Shown piece after piece: positions 1-6,500 of a stretch of DNA of 13,098 bases. This stretch comes from Gemmatimonadales bacterium (lineage in GTDB: Bacteria > Gemmatimonadota > Gemmatimonadetes > Gemmatimonadales > GWC2-71-9), in assembly GCA_004525055.1 (NCBI GenBank), contig SPDF01000021.1, forward strand, positions 1 through 13,098. The letters are read 5' to 3'. Under the pieces are notes generated by a model. That model had not been told where the DNA came from. It saw nothing but the letters and a program-made list of their open reading frames with translations, and searched no databases. Made by a program: the position numbers and the translations under genes. Positions within the stretch are counted from its first letter, which is position 1. Every line of letters begins with the position of its first letter.

Positions 1-1035
1 GACTTGGACCGGATCGCCGGCCCTCGGGCGGGCATCGGCTCGCTGACCGGGCGATACTTCGCCATGGACCGGGATCGGCGGTGGGATCGTACCCAGCTCG
101 CCTATGAGGCCATGGTCCGGGGCATCGGGCGGGCGGAAACGGACCCGGTGCAGGCGGTGCGCGACGCCTATAGTCGCGGCGAAACCGACGAGTTCGTCAG
201 GCCGATCGTCCTTGCGCGCGACGGCATCGCCGCGGCGCCGATCCGCGACGGCGATGGGATCTTCTGTTTCAACTTCCGCAGCGATCGGATGCGGCAGATC
301 TGCCGGGCGCTGGCCATCGACGGCTTCGACGCATTCGACACCGGCGCGCGCCCGGCCCTGTCCGGCCTGGTCACCATGACGCAATACGACCAGACCTTCC
401 CATTCCCGCTGGCCTTCCCGCCGTTTTCGATGGCGCGGATCGTGGCGGAAGTGCTGGCCGACGCCGGGCGGACCCAGTTGCGGACGGCGGAGACGGAGAA
501 GTACCCGCACGTGACATATTTCTTCAACGGTGGAGTCGAGACGCCGTACCGCGGGGAAGAACGTATCCTGGTACCGTCGCAGAAAGTCGCGACCTACGAC
601 CTGGCGCCGGCAATGAGCGCCGACGGCATCACCGACGTTCTGTGCGGTGCCATCGGCATTCCAGAGCATGACTTCATCCTGTGCAACTACGCCAACGCCG
701 ACATGGTCGGTCATACCGGCGTGATGCCGGCGGTGGTGGAGGCGGTAGAAACCGTCGACCGGTGTCTGGGGCGGGTGCTCCGCGCCGCGGAAGCGACCGG
801 CGCCACCGTGCTGGTCACCGCGGATCACGGCAACTGTGAGATGATGGTGGACCCTGACTCCGGCGGACCGCACACCGCCCATACGACGAACCCTGTGCCG
901 TTGGTGGCAGTCCGTGCCGGCGCAAGCGGTCTCCGAAGTGGTGGAGCGCTCTGTGACGTCGGCCCGACGGTGCTGCGCCTGCTCGGCATCACGCCGCCGC
1001 CCGAAATGACGGGCCGCGACCTTCGGGAGCCCTGA
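1..1035 (+). CDS. gpmI: 2,3-bisphosphoglycerate-independent phosphoglycerate mutase, C-terminal part (5' end outside window)
   Basis: This enzyme interconverts 3- and 2-phosphoglycerate in glycolysis and gluconeogenesis in the cytoplasm, using two Mn ions. The reading frame is already open at base 1, and the first recognisable block (GRYFAMDRDRRWDR, about residues 17-30 of the visible part) lies well inside the family. Roughly the first third of a ~510-aa protein is therefore missing, including the N-terminal metal site and phospho-serine. The TTG at position 4 is an internal Leu codon. Visible landmarks include the FNFRSDR substrate-binding block, the TMTQYD block, FFNGGVE, KVATYDL, and the phosphatase-domain metal motifs NADMVGH, TADHGN and PHTAHT. 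One family position differs: the segment after KVATYDL reads APAMSA where a Glu (PEMSA) is common. The stop is 4 nt before the next gene, so it is probably cotranscribed with what follows. Confidence 0.97.
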   Translation, partial: DLDRIAGPRAGIGSLTGRYFAMDRDRRWDRTQLAYEAMVRGIGRAETDPVQAVRDAYSRGETDEFVRPIVLARDGIAAAPIRDGDGIFCFNFRSDRMRQICRALAIDGFDAFDTGARPALSGLVTMTQYDQTFPFPLAFPPFSMARIVAEVLADAGRTQLRTAETEKYPHVTYFFNGGVETPYRGEERILVPSQKVATYDLAPAMSADGITDVLCGAIGIPEHDFILCNYANADMVGHTGVMPAVVEAVETVDRCLGRVLRAAEATGATVLVTADHGNCEMMVDPDSGGPHTAHTTNPVPLVAVRAGASGLRSGGALCDVGPTVLRLLGITPPPEMTGRDLREP

Positions 1036-1039
1036 CCGC

Positions 1040-1711
1040 ATGCGCCACGTCCTTGCACTCCTCTTTCTTCTTGTGGCTGCCCGGCCAGCGGATGCGCAGG
1101 TCGGCTACCCGCCAAGCAAGTCCCCCTACCGGGACATCACGAAGAAGATGTCGCTGACCGCGCTCTTCGGATACGTGGGCGGATCCGGTGGCACGTTGGG
1201 CCTGGGCCCGCACGACGGCCCCGCGTACGGCGGGCGGTTCGGGATTGCCGTCAGCGGCCCGCTGGAATTCTCCTTCGCGGTTCAGTATGCTGACCTGAAG
1301 GGCGCGCGCGTCTTTCGGAATCTGGAAGGCAACCTCACCGTGAGCGGCCACCTTCCCTCGCCGGTGTGGACGTTCGAGACGGATATGCAGTACACCATCA
1401 CCGGCGGGAAAACCTGGCATGGGTTGGCGCCCTACATCGGCGGTGGTCTCGGCTATGCCTGGCGGGGCAGCTCCACCGAGGGTCCGGACGCGTACGATTT
1501 CGGTGGCCGTTTCTACTGGGCGCCCTTCATCGGCACGCGATACTTCGTCAATCCGCGGTCGTTCATTCGCGCCGAGATTCGCGGTGCGTTCTGGCGCCTG
1601 GCCTACCCGCCCCCGTACTACGACGACATCACCGGCATCATCCAGTCGTTCGCCATCAACAATTACCTCTCGAACGTCTGGTACCAGGTAGGCTTCGGGT
1701 ACTCGTTCTGA
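1040..1711 (+). CDS. Probable outer-membrane beta-barrel protein, 223 aa, unknown function
   Basis: I do not recognise a specific family. The protein starts with a clear Sec signal peptide: basic MRH, a Leu/Val-rich core, and a likely cut after the ADAQ at residues 17-20. The rest is made of alternating Gly/aromatic-rich strands (LFGYVGG, APYIGGGLGYAW, YWAPFIGTRYF, VWYQVGFGYSF) with no cysteine. It ends in phenylalanine, the usual C-terminal signal for assembly by the BAM complex. Length and composition fit an 8-strand barrel of the OmpA/OmpW/OmpX type. The ATG is preceded by GGGAG (1025-1029) about 10 nt upstream and sits 4 nt after gpmI. Its function in a run otherwise containing molybdenum-cofactor genes is unknown. 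A periplasmic beta-sandwich is a less likely alternative. Confidence 0.8.
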   Translation: MRHVLALLFLLVAARPADAQVGYPPSKSPYRDITKKMSLTALFGYVGGSGGTLGLGPHDGPAYGGRFGIAVSGPLEFSFAVQYADLKGARVFRNLEGNLTVSGHLPSPVWTFETDMQYTITGGKTWHGLAPYIGGGLGYAWRGSSTEGPDAYDFGGRFYWAPFIGTRYFVNPRSFIRAEIRGAFWRLAYPPPYYDDITGIIQSFAINNYLSNVWYQVGFGYSF

Positions 1712-1715
1712 CGCC

Positions 1716-1721
1716 GGGAGG
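1716..1721 (+). promoter_or_regulatory. Ribosome binding site of the PTPS/QueD-like gene
   Basis: GGGAGG, 5 nt before the ATG at 1727, inside the 15-nt gap after the beta-barrel gene. It supports that start codon. Confidence 0.7.
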
Positions 1722-1726
1722 CGCCG

Positions 1727-2149
1727 ATGCCGGTTTCGCTCACGCGCACGGTCGGCTTTCACGCCTGGCACCGCTACTGGCGACCTGACTGGACCCCCGC
1801 CCAAAACCACGCCGCCTTCGGTGCGCTCGCCGATGCCCCCGGTCACGACCATCACTATCGCTGTGCCGTCACCGTCACCGGGCCCTATGACCCGGCGTCG
1901 GCCGCGGTCGTCGACCTCCCGCTCCTCGACCTCCTCCTGCAGGAGGAGGTCGTCAAACCGCTCCACGACACGCATATTGACAGAGATCTTCCCGACTTCG
2001 CTCCGGGGGTGACGCTGCCCACCTGCGAGGCGCTGGCCCGCTGGCTCTTTGCCCGGATCGCGCCACGGCTCTCCAGCGGTCTCACGCTCGTGCGAGTGCG
2101 GGTGGCGGAGGACGACACGCTCCATGCGGACTGCACCGGCATTGACTGA
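1727..2149 (+). CDS. Divergent 6-pyruvoyltetrahydropterin synthase / QueD-fold protein lacking the canonical catalytic residues
   Basis: The fold is that of PTPS/6-carboxytetrahydropterin synthase (QueD), which act on dihydroneopterin triphosphate. Zinc-ligand histidines are kept: His15 in FHAWH, and His40 and His42 in GHDHHY. The PTxE block (Thr99, Glu101) and the C-terminal pterin-anchoring Glu (Glu128 in VAEDDTL) are also present. The length of 140 aa is normal for the family. The catalytic set is altered. The position of the Cys that lies six residues before the first His of HGH is Leu34, and the usual LDHxxLN reads LHDTHID, so the Asp-His pair appears as His80-Asp81. It therefore probably does not carry out standard PTPS or QueD chemistry, although pterin binding remains plausible. 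It lies directly before fdhD and shares an operon with mobA, mobB and moeA, which suggests a pterin-related role, but this is inference. Its end overlaps the chosen fdhD start. Confidence 0.85.
   Translation: MPVSLTRTVGFHAWHRYWRPDWTPAQNHAAFGALADAPGHDHHYRCAVTVTGPYDPASAAVVDLPLLDLLLQEEVVKPLHDTHIDRDLPDFAPGVTLPTCEALARWLFARIAPRLSSGLTLVRVRVAEDDTLHADCTGID
1927..1952. repeat. Perfect 26-bp palindrome inside the PTPS-like gene
   Basis: The arms are CGACCTCCTCCTG and its exact reverse complement CAGGAGGAGGTCG, with no spacer. As RNA it could fold into an 11-bp stem with a TGCA loop. The 3' arm carries the strong Shine-Dalgarno-like AGGAGGAGG, and the 5' arm carries an anti-Shine-Dalgarno-like CCTCCTCC. 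No start codon lies at a suitable distance on either strand. The encoded peptide is LDLLLQEEVV, and Leu and Glu codons complement each other (CTC/GAG), so part of the symmetry may be coincidental. Confidence 0.9.
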
Positions 2150-2900
2150 CGATACTCCCCCCACCCGCCGACGGGGCCGGGGGCCCGTGCCCGTGGCGGT
2201 CGAGGAAGTCCCTGTCTGGCTCGAGGTGAACGGGGTCCCGACGGTCACGTGGATGTGCACACCAGAGTTGCTCGAGGAGTTGGTCCTGGGCTGGCTGCAT
2301 GGAGAGGGCTACATCACCGCGGTGGACCAGGTGCACCTGCGCCCCTGTGCCACCGATCTGGGATTTTGGGCCGAGATTCCGGAGGCGCGACTGGCAGCGG
2401 TCGCCGCCGAGCGGCGCCGCCCCGTGCTCGCCTCCGGATGTGGGGCCGTTTCGACCTTCCTCGCCGATCCGGCGTCGGTACCGACGCAGCCGCTTCGGGG
2501 GAGCCCCCCGGGGGTGACCGTGATGCGGGACCGCTTCAAGGAGCTGTTCGCGCGCGGGGCGCGGTACGAAGAGACTGGCGGTGTGCACGCCGCCGCACTG
2601 ACCAACGGCACCGAACTCTTTCATCACGCCGAGGACATCGGCCGGCACAATGCGGTGGACAAGGTGTTGGGTGCGGCTCTGCTTGCCGGGCGACCGGTGA
2701 CCGGACTCGGCCTCCTGGTGACCGGTCGGATCTCGGCGGAACTCGCGTTCAAGGCCGCCCGGGCAGAACTCGCCTGGGTCGCGACCCCCTCGGTGCCGTC
2801 CACCCTCGCGGTGGAGGTCGCGCGCCGATCGGGCATGGTGCTCGTGGGACGCGCGGTGAGCGGCACCCCGCAGCTGCATCGCCCGGCGCTCGCCCCGTGA
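2124..2900 (+). CDS. fdhD: FdhD, sulfur carrier/transferase for formate dehydrogenase cofactor
   Basis: FdhD takes sulfur from the cysteine desulfurase IscS and passes it to the bis-MGD cofactor, which formate dehydrogenases need for activity. Family signatures are clear in order: VAVEEVPVWLEVNG near the N-terminus, ELVLGWLHGEGYI, the cysteine loop SGCGAVS, ETGGVHAAAL, AEDIGRHNAVDKVLG, VTGRISAELAFKAA and TPSVPSTLAVEVAR. In the cysteine loop only the first Cys (Cys106 from this start) is present. The second, usual in CGxCG, is Val109. The ATG at 2124 has GGAGG 12 nt upstream. TTG at 2142, which overlaps the upstream stop, is an alternative and would shorten the protein by six residues. The open frame runs further upstream to 2049, but that part only mirrors the PTPS-like gene. 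The end overlaps the next gene in GTGA. Confidence 0.95.
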   Translation: MRTAPALTDDTPPTRRRGRGPVPVAVEEVPVWLEVNGVPTVTWMCTPELLEELVLGWLHGEGYITAVDQVHLRPCATDLGFWAEIPEARLAAVAAERRRPVLASGCGAVSTFLADPASVPTQPLRGSPPGVTVMRDRFKELFARGARYEETGGVHAAALTNGTELFHHAEDIGRHNAVDKVLGAALLAGRPVTGLGLLVTGRISAELAFKAARAELAWVATPSVPSTLAVEVARRSGMVLVGRAVSGTPQLHRPALAP

Positions 2901-3313
2901 CGGAGCCTACCGACGAGGAACTCAAGGCGATCCTGACGTCGTTCCGGCGCATCGCAGTCGTCGGATTGAGCCGAAAGCCCCACCGGGCGAGTCACAGCGT
3001 GTCGGCGTACATGCAGCGCCAGGGTTATGAGATTGTGCCAGTCCACCCGGCCGGCGGCGTCACCTTGGGAGAAGCCGTGCATCCCGACCTCCGGTCGGCG
3101 GCCGCGACCGGCCCGATCCATATCGTGAACATCTTCCGCCGTTCAGAGTTCATCCCTGCGCTCCTGGAGGACCTGCTGGAGGCTCGACCCCGGCTGGTCT
3201 GGATGCAGCTCGGCGTCGAAGATGGGGAGACTGCACGGCGGCTGCGGGACGTGGGCATCGCGGTCGTGATGGACCGTTGCCTGGCCGTCGACCACCAATT
3301 GCTGGGGGTGTGA
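2897..3313 (+). CDS. CoA-binding domain protein (YccU type), 138 aa
   Basis: This is a single Rossmann-type CoA-binding domain of about the usual 135-145 aa. Landmarks are RRIAVVGLSRKPHRASHSV (nucleotide loop, about residues 17-35), GYEIVPVHPAG, VNIFRRSEFIPALLED, LVWMQLGVED and a C-terminal VMDRCLAVDH. Family members bind CoA or acyl-CoA, but a physiological role is not established for most of them. The GTG start shares GTGA with the fdhD stop, and its own stop shares one base with the next ATG, so translation is probably coupled on both sides. No good Shine-Dalgarno precedes the GTG, which fits coupling. A link to cofactor maturation is suggested only by position. Confidence 0.9.
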   Translation: MTEPTDEELKAILTSFRRIAVVGLSRKPHRASHSVSAYMQRQGYEIVPVHPAGGVTLGEAVHPDLRSAAATGPIHIVNIFRRSEFIPALLEDLLEARPRLVWMQLGVEDGETARRLRDVGIAVVMDRCLAVDHQLLGV

Positions 3314-4125
3314 TGCGAACACCGCTCGTGCTGGCCGCGCTGGGTGCGTTGGTCATGGCCCAACCGGCCGTCGCCCAGAAGACCGAGGATGAAGCTCGCC
3401 TCGTTTTCACGATGGGCTTCTCGTGGACCAGTGGAACCAGCCTTTGGTCCGTCGAGGATCAGCCGATCCTGGTGCCCGGTATCGGGTTCGACCTGATCGA
3501 CCTGAGTCGCAGCATTACCGGCGGTGTCGGGGTGCTGTTCTCGGGAATGTACTTCCCCAAGCCCTCGCTCGGATTTGTCGGCGAAGTCTTCTTCACAGGC
3601 GTCGGCTTGAAGGACCAGTGCATCATCGCCTCCCCCACCCCGAACCCGCAGACCCAGCAGCTCTGCACCAGCATCGACGGTTCCACCAAGTCCAGTTCGG
3701 CGGTGCTGATGTCTCTGGGTCCGGTGTTCCGGGCCGGGGCCAACCAGCCAGTCTCGCCGTATGTCCGGGGACAGATCGGCCTCCTCTTCAACAACCTCAG
3801 CCCCATCTCCACCTCGGGGACCGTCGTGGTCAACGACCCTGCCTCCGGCTTCGATGAGCTGTTGCAATACGTTGTGTACGATGACCCATCCAATACCCGC
3901 ATCACCGTTGGGTTCGTCGTTGGTGCGGGCCTGACGAGTGTGCTCGGGAAGGGGTGGCAGCTGCGCGCCGAAGTGCGCGACAACCTCGTGCAGATCGCGA
4001 CGGTAGCAGGCCCGACCGGCCCCGGCATTGACTCCCCGGAGATCGTGAACCAGTGGAAGAACCTCTGGAGCATCGTCCTCGGCGCGGACATCGTGCTTGA
4101 AAAGAAGCGCGGCCGTCGGTACTGA
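3313..4125 (+). CDS. Probable outer-membrane or secreted beta-rich protein, 270 aa, unknown function
   Basis: I do not recognise a specific family. A Sec signal peptide (MRTPLVLAALGALVMAQPAVAQ) ends near residue 22. The mature part is rich in Gly and alternating hydrophobic stretches (VLFSGMYF, FVGEVFFTGVGL, YVRGQIGLLFNN, TVGFVVGAGLTSVLG, LWSIVLGADIVL), as in outer-membrane beta-barrels. It has two cysteines in one loop region (KDQC and QQLC), about 20 residues apart, that could form a disulfide. The C-terminus is basic (KKRGRRY) and ends in Tyr, so it lacks the standard terminal Phe. The ATG overlaps the previous stop by one base (TGATG). The frame stays open a little further upstream, but only this ATG gives a proper signal peptide. 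It differs from the barrel gene at 1040 in length and C-terminus. Confidence 0.8.
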   Translation: MRTPLVLAALGALVMAQPAVAQKTEDEARLVFTMGFSWTSGTSLWSVEDQPILVPGIGFDLIDLSRSITGGVGVLFSGMYFPKPSLGFVGEVFFTGVGLKDQCIIASPTPNPQTQQLCTSIDGSTKSSSAVLMSLGPVFRAGANQPVSPYVRGQIGLLFNNLSPISTSGTVVVNDPASGFDELLQYVVYDDPSNTRITVGFVVGAGLTSVLGKGWQLRAEVRDNLVQIATVAGPTGPGIDSPEIVNQWKNLWSIVLGADIVLEKKRGRRY

Positions 4126-4141
4126 CGCCCGTCCCGGTCCG

Positions 4142-4753
4142 GTGCGGGGCGCCATCCTTGCGGGCGGGACCGCCACCCGGTTCGGAGGCCGCCCCAAGGG
4201 GCTCGAAGTGGTGGGCGGCCTCCGCATCCTCGATCGCCTTGTCGACGCGTTCCTGAACGCGCTCGGCACCCTCCCCCTCCTGATCGCAAATGACCCGAAC
4301 GGCTCGGAGTGGCGTCCCGACCTCCAGGTCATCGCGGATGTCCACCCTGGTGCCGGTGCGCTGGGGGGTCTGCTCACCGCTGTGAGCGCCGCCCCCACAC
4401 CCGTGGTCTGCGTCGCGTGGGATATGCCCTTCGTGCCGGCCCCCCTCCTGCGGCGGATCGCCGAAGCGCTCGAGGGCGCCGATGCCGTGCTCCCGGCGAG
4501 TGGGGGGCGGCGCGGCGTCGAGCCGATGTGCGCCGGGTACGGCCCCGCCTGTGGGCCGGCCATCCGATCGGCGATCGCGACCGGCGACCTTCGAGCGATC
4601 GCCTTCCACTCTGCCGTCAGAACCTGTATCCTCCCTGCGGAGACGGTTGCCGGGTTCGGCGACCCTTCCATTCTCTTTTTCAATGTCAACTCCCAGGACG
4701 ACCTCACCCAGGCGGACGCGCTGTGGCGGCGACTCGCATCCTCTCAATCGTAG
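4142..4753 (+). CDS. mobA: Molybdenum cofactor guanylyltransferase MobA
   Basis: MobA transfers GMP from GTP to Mo-molybdopterin, giving the guanine dinucleotide cofactor of the DMSO-reductase family, including formate dehydrogenases. The N-terminal nucleotide-binding signature is LAGGTATRFGGRPKGL (residues 6-21). It is followed by HPGAGALGGLL (68-78), the metal-binding AWDMPFV with Asp94, RGVEPMCAGYGP (124-135) and FFNVNSQDDL (179-188). At 203 aa it has a normal length. The GTG at 4142 places the signature at the usual distance from the start, 16 nt after the preceding gene. A TTG at 4097 would add 15 residues and overlap the upstream gene, and it cannot be excluded. No strong Shine-Dalgarno is visible for either. 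The last 31 nt overlap mobB. Confidence 0.95.
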   Translation: MRGAILAGGTATRFGGRPKGLEVVGGLRILDRLVDAFLNALGTLPLLIANDPNGSEWRPDLQVIADVHPGAGALGGLLTAVSAAPTPVVCVAWDMPFVPAPLLRRIAEALEGADAVLPASGGRRGVEPMCAGYGPACGPAIRSAIATGDLRAIAFHSAVRTCILPAETVAGFGDPSILFFNVNSQDDLTQADALWRRLASSQS

Positions 4754-5253
4754 GCCGCAAGAATTCCGGCAAGACCACGTTGGCCGTGGCGCTGGCGGCC
4801 GAGTACGTCCGGCGCGGCAAGCGGGTCATGACCATCAAGCATGCCAGCCATCCTGCGACCGTGGATACCCCCGGAACCGACAGCTACCGGCACTTCCACG
4901 AAGGCCGTGCTGAACGAGTCCTGGTCGCCTCACCCGACGTTCGGGTGCTCTTCGAGCGCTCTCCCGACGACCAGGATCCTATCGCCCTCGCGCGGCGATA
5001 CCTGGACGGCGCCGACATCGTCCTGGTCGAGGGGTTCACGGCCCATCCCCTGCCGAAGATCGAGGTGTTCCGCGGTGTCGCCGCGAAGGAGCCGATCTTC
5101 GACGCCAAGTCGGACGCGGCAGGGCAGTGGCTGGCCATCGTGACCGACGAGGACATCGAGGCCGATTGCCGGGTGCTCCGGTTCCGCGACACGATGTGGC
5201 TCCAGTTCTTGGCCAACATTGGATGGGACGGGGCCCGGATCATCGGCCCGTGA
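4723..5253 (+). CDS. mobB: Molybdopterin-guanine dinucleotide biosynthesis adapter protein MobB
   Basis: MobB is a small GTP-binding protein that interacts with MobA and MoeA and helps MGD formation. It is not strictly essential in E. coli. The Walker A loop is GRKNSGKTT (residues 11-19). Further family blocks are TIKHASH (37-43), DTPGTDSYRH (48-57), and LVEGF with PKIEVFR (101-117). At 176 aa it is full length. The GTG start lies within mobA and has a weak AGGCGG 7 nt upstream. It is chosen because it leaves about ten residues before the P-loop, as is normal. The gene overlaps mobA by 31 nt and moeA by 4 nt (GTGA), so the three are very probably translated from one message. Confidence 0.95.
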   Translation: MAATRILSIVGRKNSGKTTLAVALAAEYVRRGKRVMTIKHASHPATVDTPGTDSYRHFHEGRAERVLVASPDVRVLFERSPDDQDPIALARRYLDGADIVLVEGFTAHPLPKIEVFRGVAAKEPIFDAKSDAAGQWLAIVTDEDIEADCRVLRFRDTMWLQFLANIGWDGARIIGP

Positions 5254-6500
5254 GTACGCTCACCGCCCGAGAAGCCGCCCTGCACATCTTTGCGGCGGTT
5301 CCCCGACAACCGACCCTCCGCCTCCCGCTCGATGACGCTCTCGGAACCGTGCTGGCCGAGCCAGTCATCAGCCCCCTCGACCTTCCCGCGTGGACCAATT
5401 CGGCGATGGATGGGTATGCCGCCCGCGCCGAAGATGTCCGGGGAGCCACCGAGGAGCGGCCGATCCGGCTGCGCGTCATCGAACACATCCCTGCCGGCCA
5501 GTTTCCTGCCCACACCCTGCGATCCGGCGAATGCGCACGGATCTTCACCGGCGCCCCCCTTCCCCAAGGGGCCGACAGCGTCATCCGCCAGGAAGACACC
5601 GACCTTGGCCGCGACAGCGTTGTCATCAGCAGCGACCGAGATGTCGGCATCAATATCCGGCTCGCCGGTGAGGATATCCGCAAGGGCTCCACGGTACTCG
5701 ACGCCGGGACCGAACTCGGTGCGGCCGAGTTGGGGGTTCTGGCCTCGGTGGCCGTCGCCCACCCGCTGGTGTTCAGACGGCCGCTGGTCGGAATCCTCGG
5801 TGGCGGTGATGAAATCGTGGATGTCGATCAACCGGAGGCGATTCTGAGCGGGCGGAAGATCGCGAGCTCCAACAGCCATACCCTGCACGCCCTGATCCGA
5901 CTGGCCGGCGGGGAGCCCCTCAATCTCGGGATTGCGCGCGACACCCCGGCGAGCGTACGGGCGCACCTTGCGCGGGCGCCGGAATGCGACCTGCTGGTGA
6001 CGACCGCCGGCATCAGCGTCGGGGAGCACGATCACCTGCGCGATGCGGTGGCGGAGCTGGGCGGGTCGATCGACTTCTGGAAGCTCCGCATGCGGCCGGG
6101 CGCGCCTGTTGGCTTCGGGCAGGTCCTCGGAATTCCATGGATCGGCCTGCCCGGAAACCCTGTGAGTGCCATGGTGACCTTCGAACTCTTCGTTCGTCCG
6201 GCCATTCGCGCGATGGCCGGGCACCCCCTGCCCTTCCGGCGCACCACGCCGGTACGAGCGGGCGAGGCGATCTCCCTTCGCCCGACGCTGCAGCACTTCC
6301 TGCGCGCGGTCGTCCGGGAGACCCCCAGTGGCCCGGAAGCCCGACTCACCGGTCCGCAGGGCTCCGGCATCCTCACCTCGATGGTGCGTGCCAACGCCCT
6401 GTTGATCGTGGCCGAGGGGCGACATGAGACTGCCGTCGGAGAGTTCCTTCCCGCGCTGGTCCTGCAGGACCCGGTACACCTGGCCGAACCGGGATTCTGA
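5250..6500 (+). CDS. moeA: Molybdopterin molybdenumtransferase MoeA
   Basis: MoeA ligates molybdenum into adenylylated molybdopterin, the step before MobA. Signatures in order are the AMDGYA motif (residues 52-57, containing the catalytic-region Asp54), ARIFTGAPLPQGADSVIRQE, RLAGEDIRKG, GGGDEIVD (184-191), TTAGISVGEHDHL and GLPGNPVSAMVTFELF. At 416 aa it has the usual length with all domains present. Small deviations: the common STGDEL reads GGGDEI and SGGVSVG reads TAGISVG, but the acidic residues are kept. The GTG start overlaps the mobB stop in GTGA, and the stop is immediately followed by the GTG of the next gene. There is only one moeA copy in view. Confidence 0.97.
   Translation: MSTLTAREAALHIFAAVPRQPTLRLPLDDALGTVLAEPVISPLDLPAWTNSAMDGYAARAEDVRGATEERPIRLRVIEHIPAGQFPAHTLRSGECARIFTGAPLPQGADSVIRQEDTDLGRDSVVISSDRDVGINIRLAGEDIRKGSTVLDAGTELGAAELGVLASVAVAHPLVFRRPLVGILGGGDEIVDVDQPEAILSGRKIASSNSHTLHALIRLAGGEPLNLGIARDTPASVRAHLARAPECDLLVTTAGISVGEHDHLRDAVAELGGSIDFWKLRMRPGAPVGFGQVLGIPWIGLPGNPVSAMVTFELFVRPAIRAMAGHPLPFRRTTPVRAGEAISLRPTLQHFLRAVVRETPSGPEARLTGPQGSGILTSMVRANALLIVAEGRHETAVGEFLPALVLQDPVHLAEPGF

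Noticed and set aside
1..1035. Operon-level link between Mn-dependent GpmI and the TerC (possible Mn exporter) gene
   Set aside because: They are several kilobases apart and the TerC substrate is unknown. Shared metal is not evidence of a functional link.
1826..1969. Frameshift or assembly error as the cause of the missing catalytic residues in the PTPS-like protein
   Set aside because: The frame is continuous and flanking family blocks align in register on both sides, so simple indels do not explain the changes. Base-level errors at several separate codons are unlikely.
2049..2123. Longer FdhD N-terminus inside the PTPS-like gene
   Set aside because: It is Arg/Ser-rich with no similarity to FdhD N-termini. 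The 2124 ATG or 2142 TTG is more plausible.
989..2260. Long minus-strand open frame (423 codons) opposite the barrel and PTPS-like genes
   Set aside because: It is antisense to clearly coding genes, its composition is Arg/Gly/Val-rich low-complexity, and it has no recognisable domain. It is a product of high GC content.
2505..2516. Run of C followed by run of G in fdhD as a hairpin terminator
   Set aside because: It lies in coding sequence, has no T-run after it, and the encoded residues are ordinary for a loop.
3025..4707. Minus-strand open frame of 560 codons opposite the CoA-binding, barrel and mobA genes
   Set aside because: It is a mirror of recognised plus-strand genes without any family signature.
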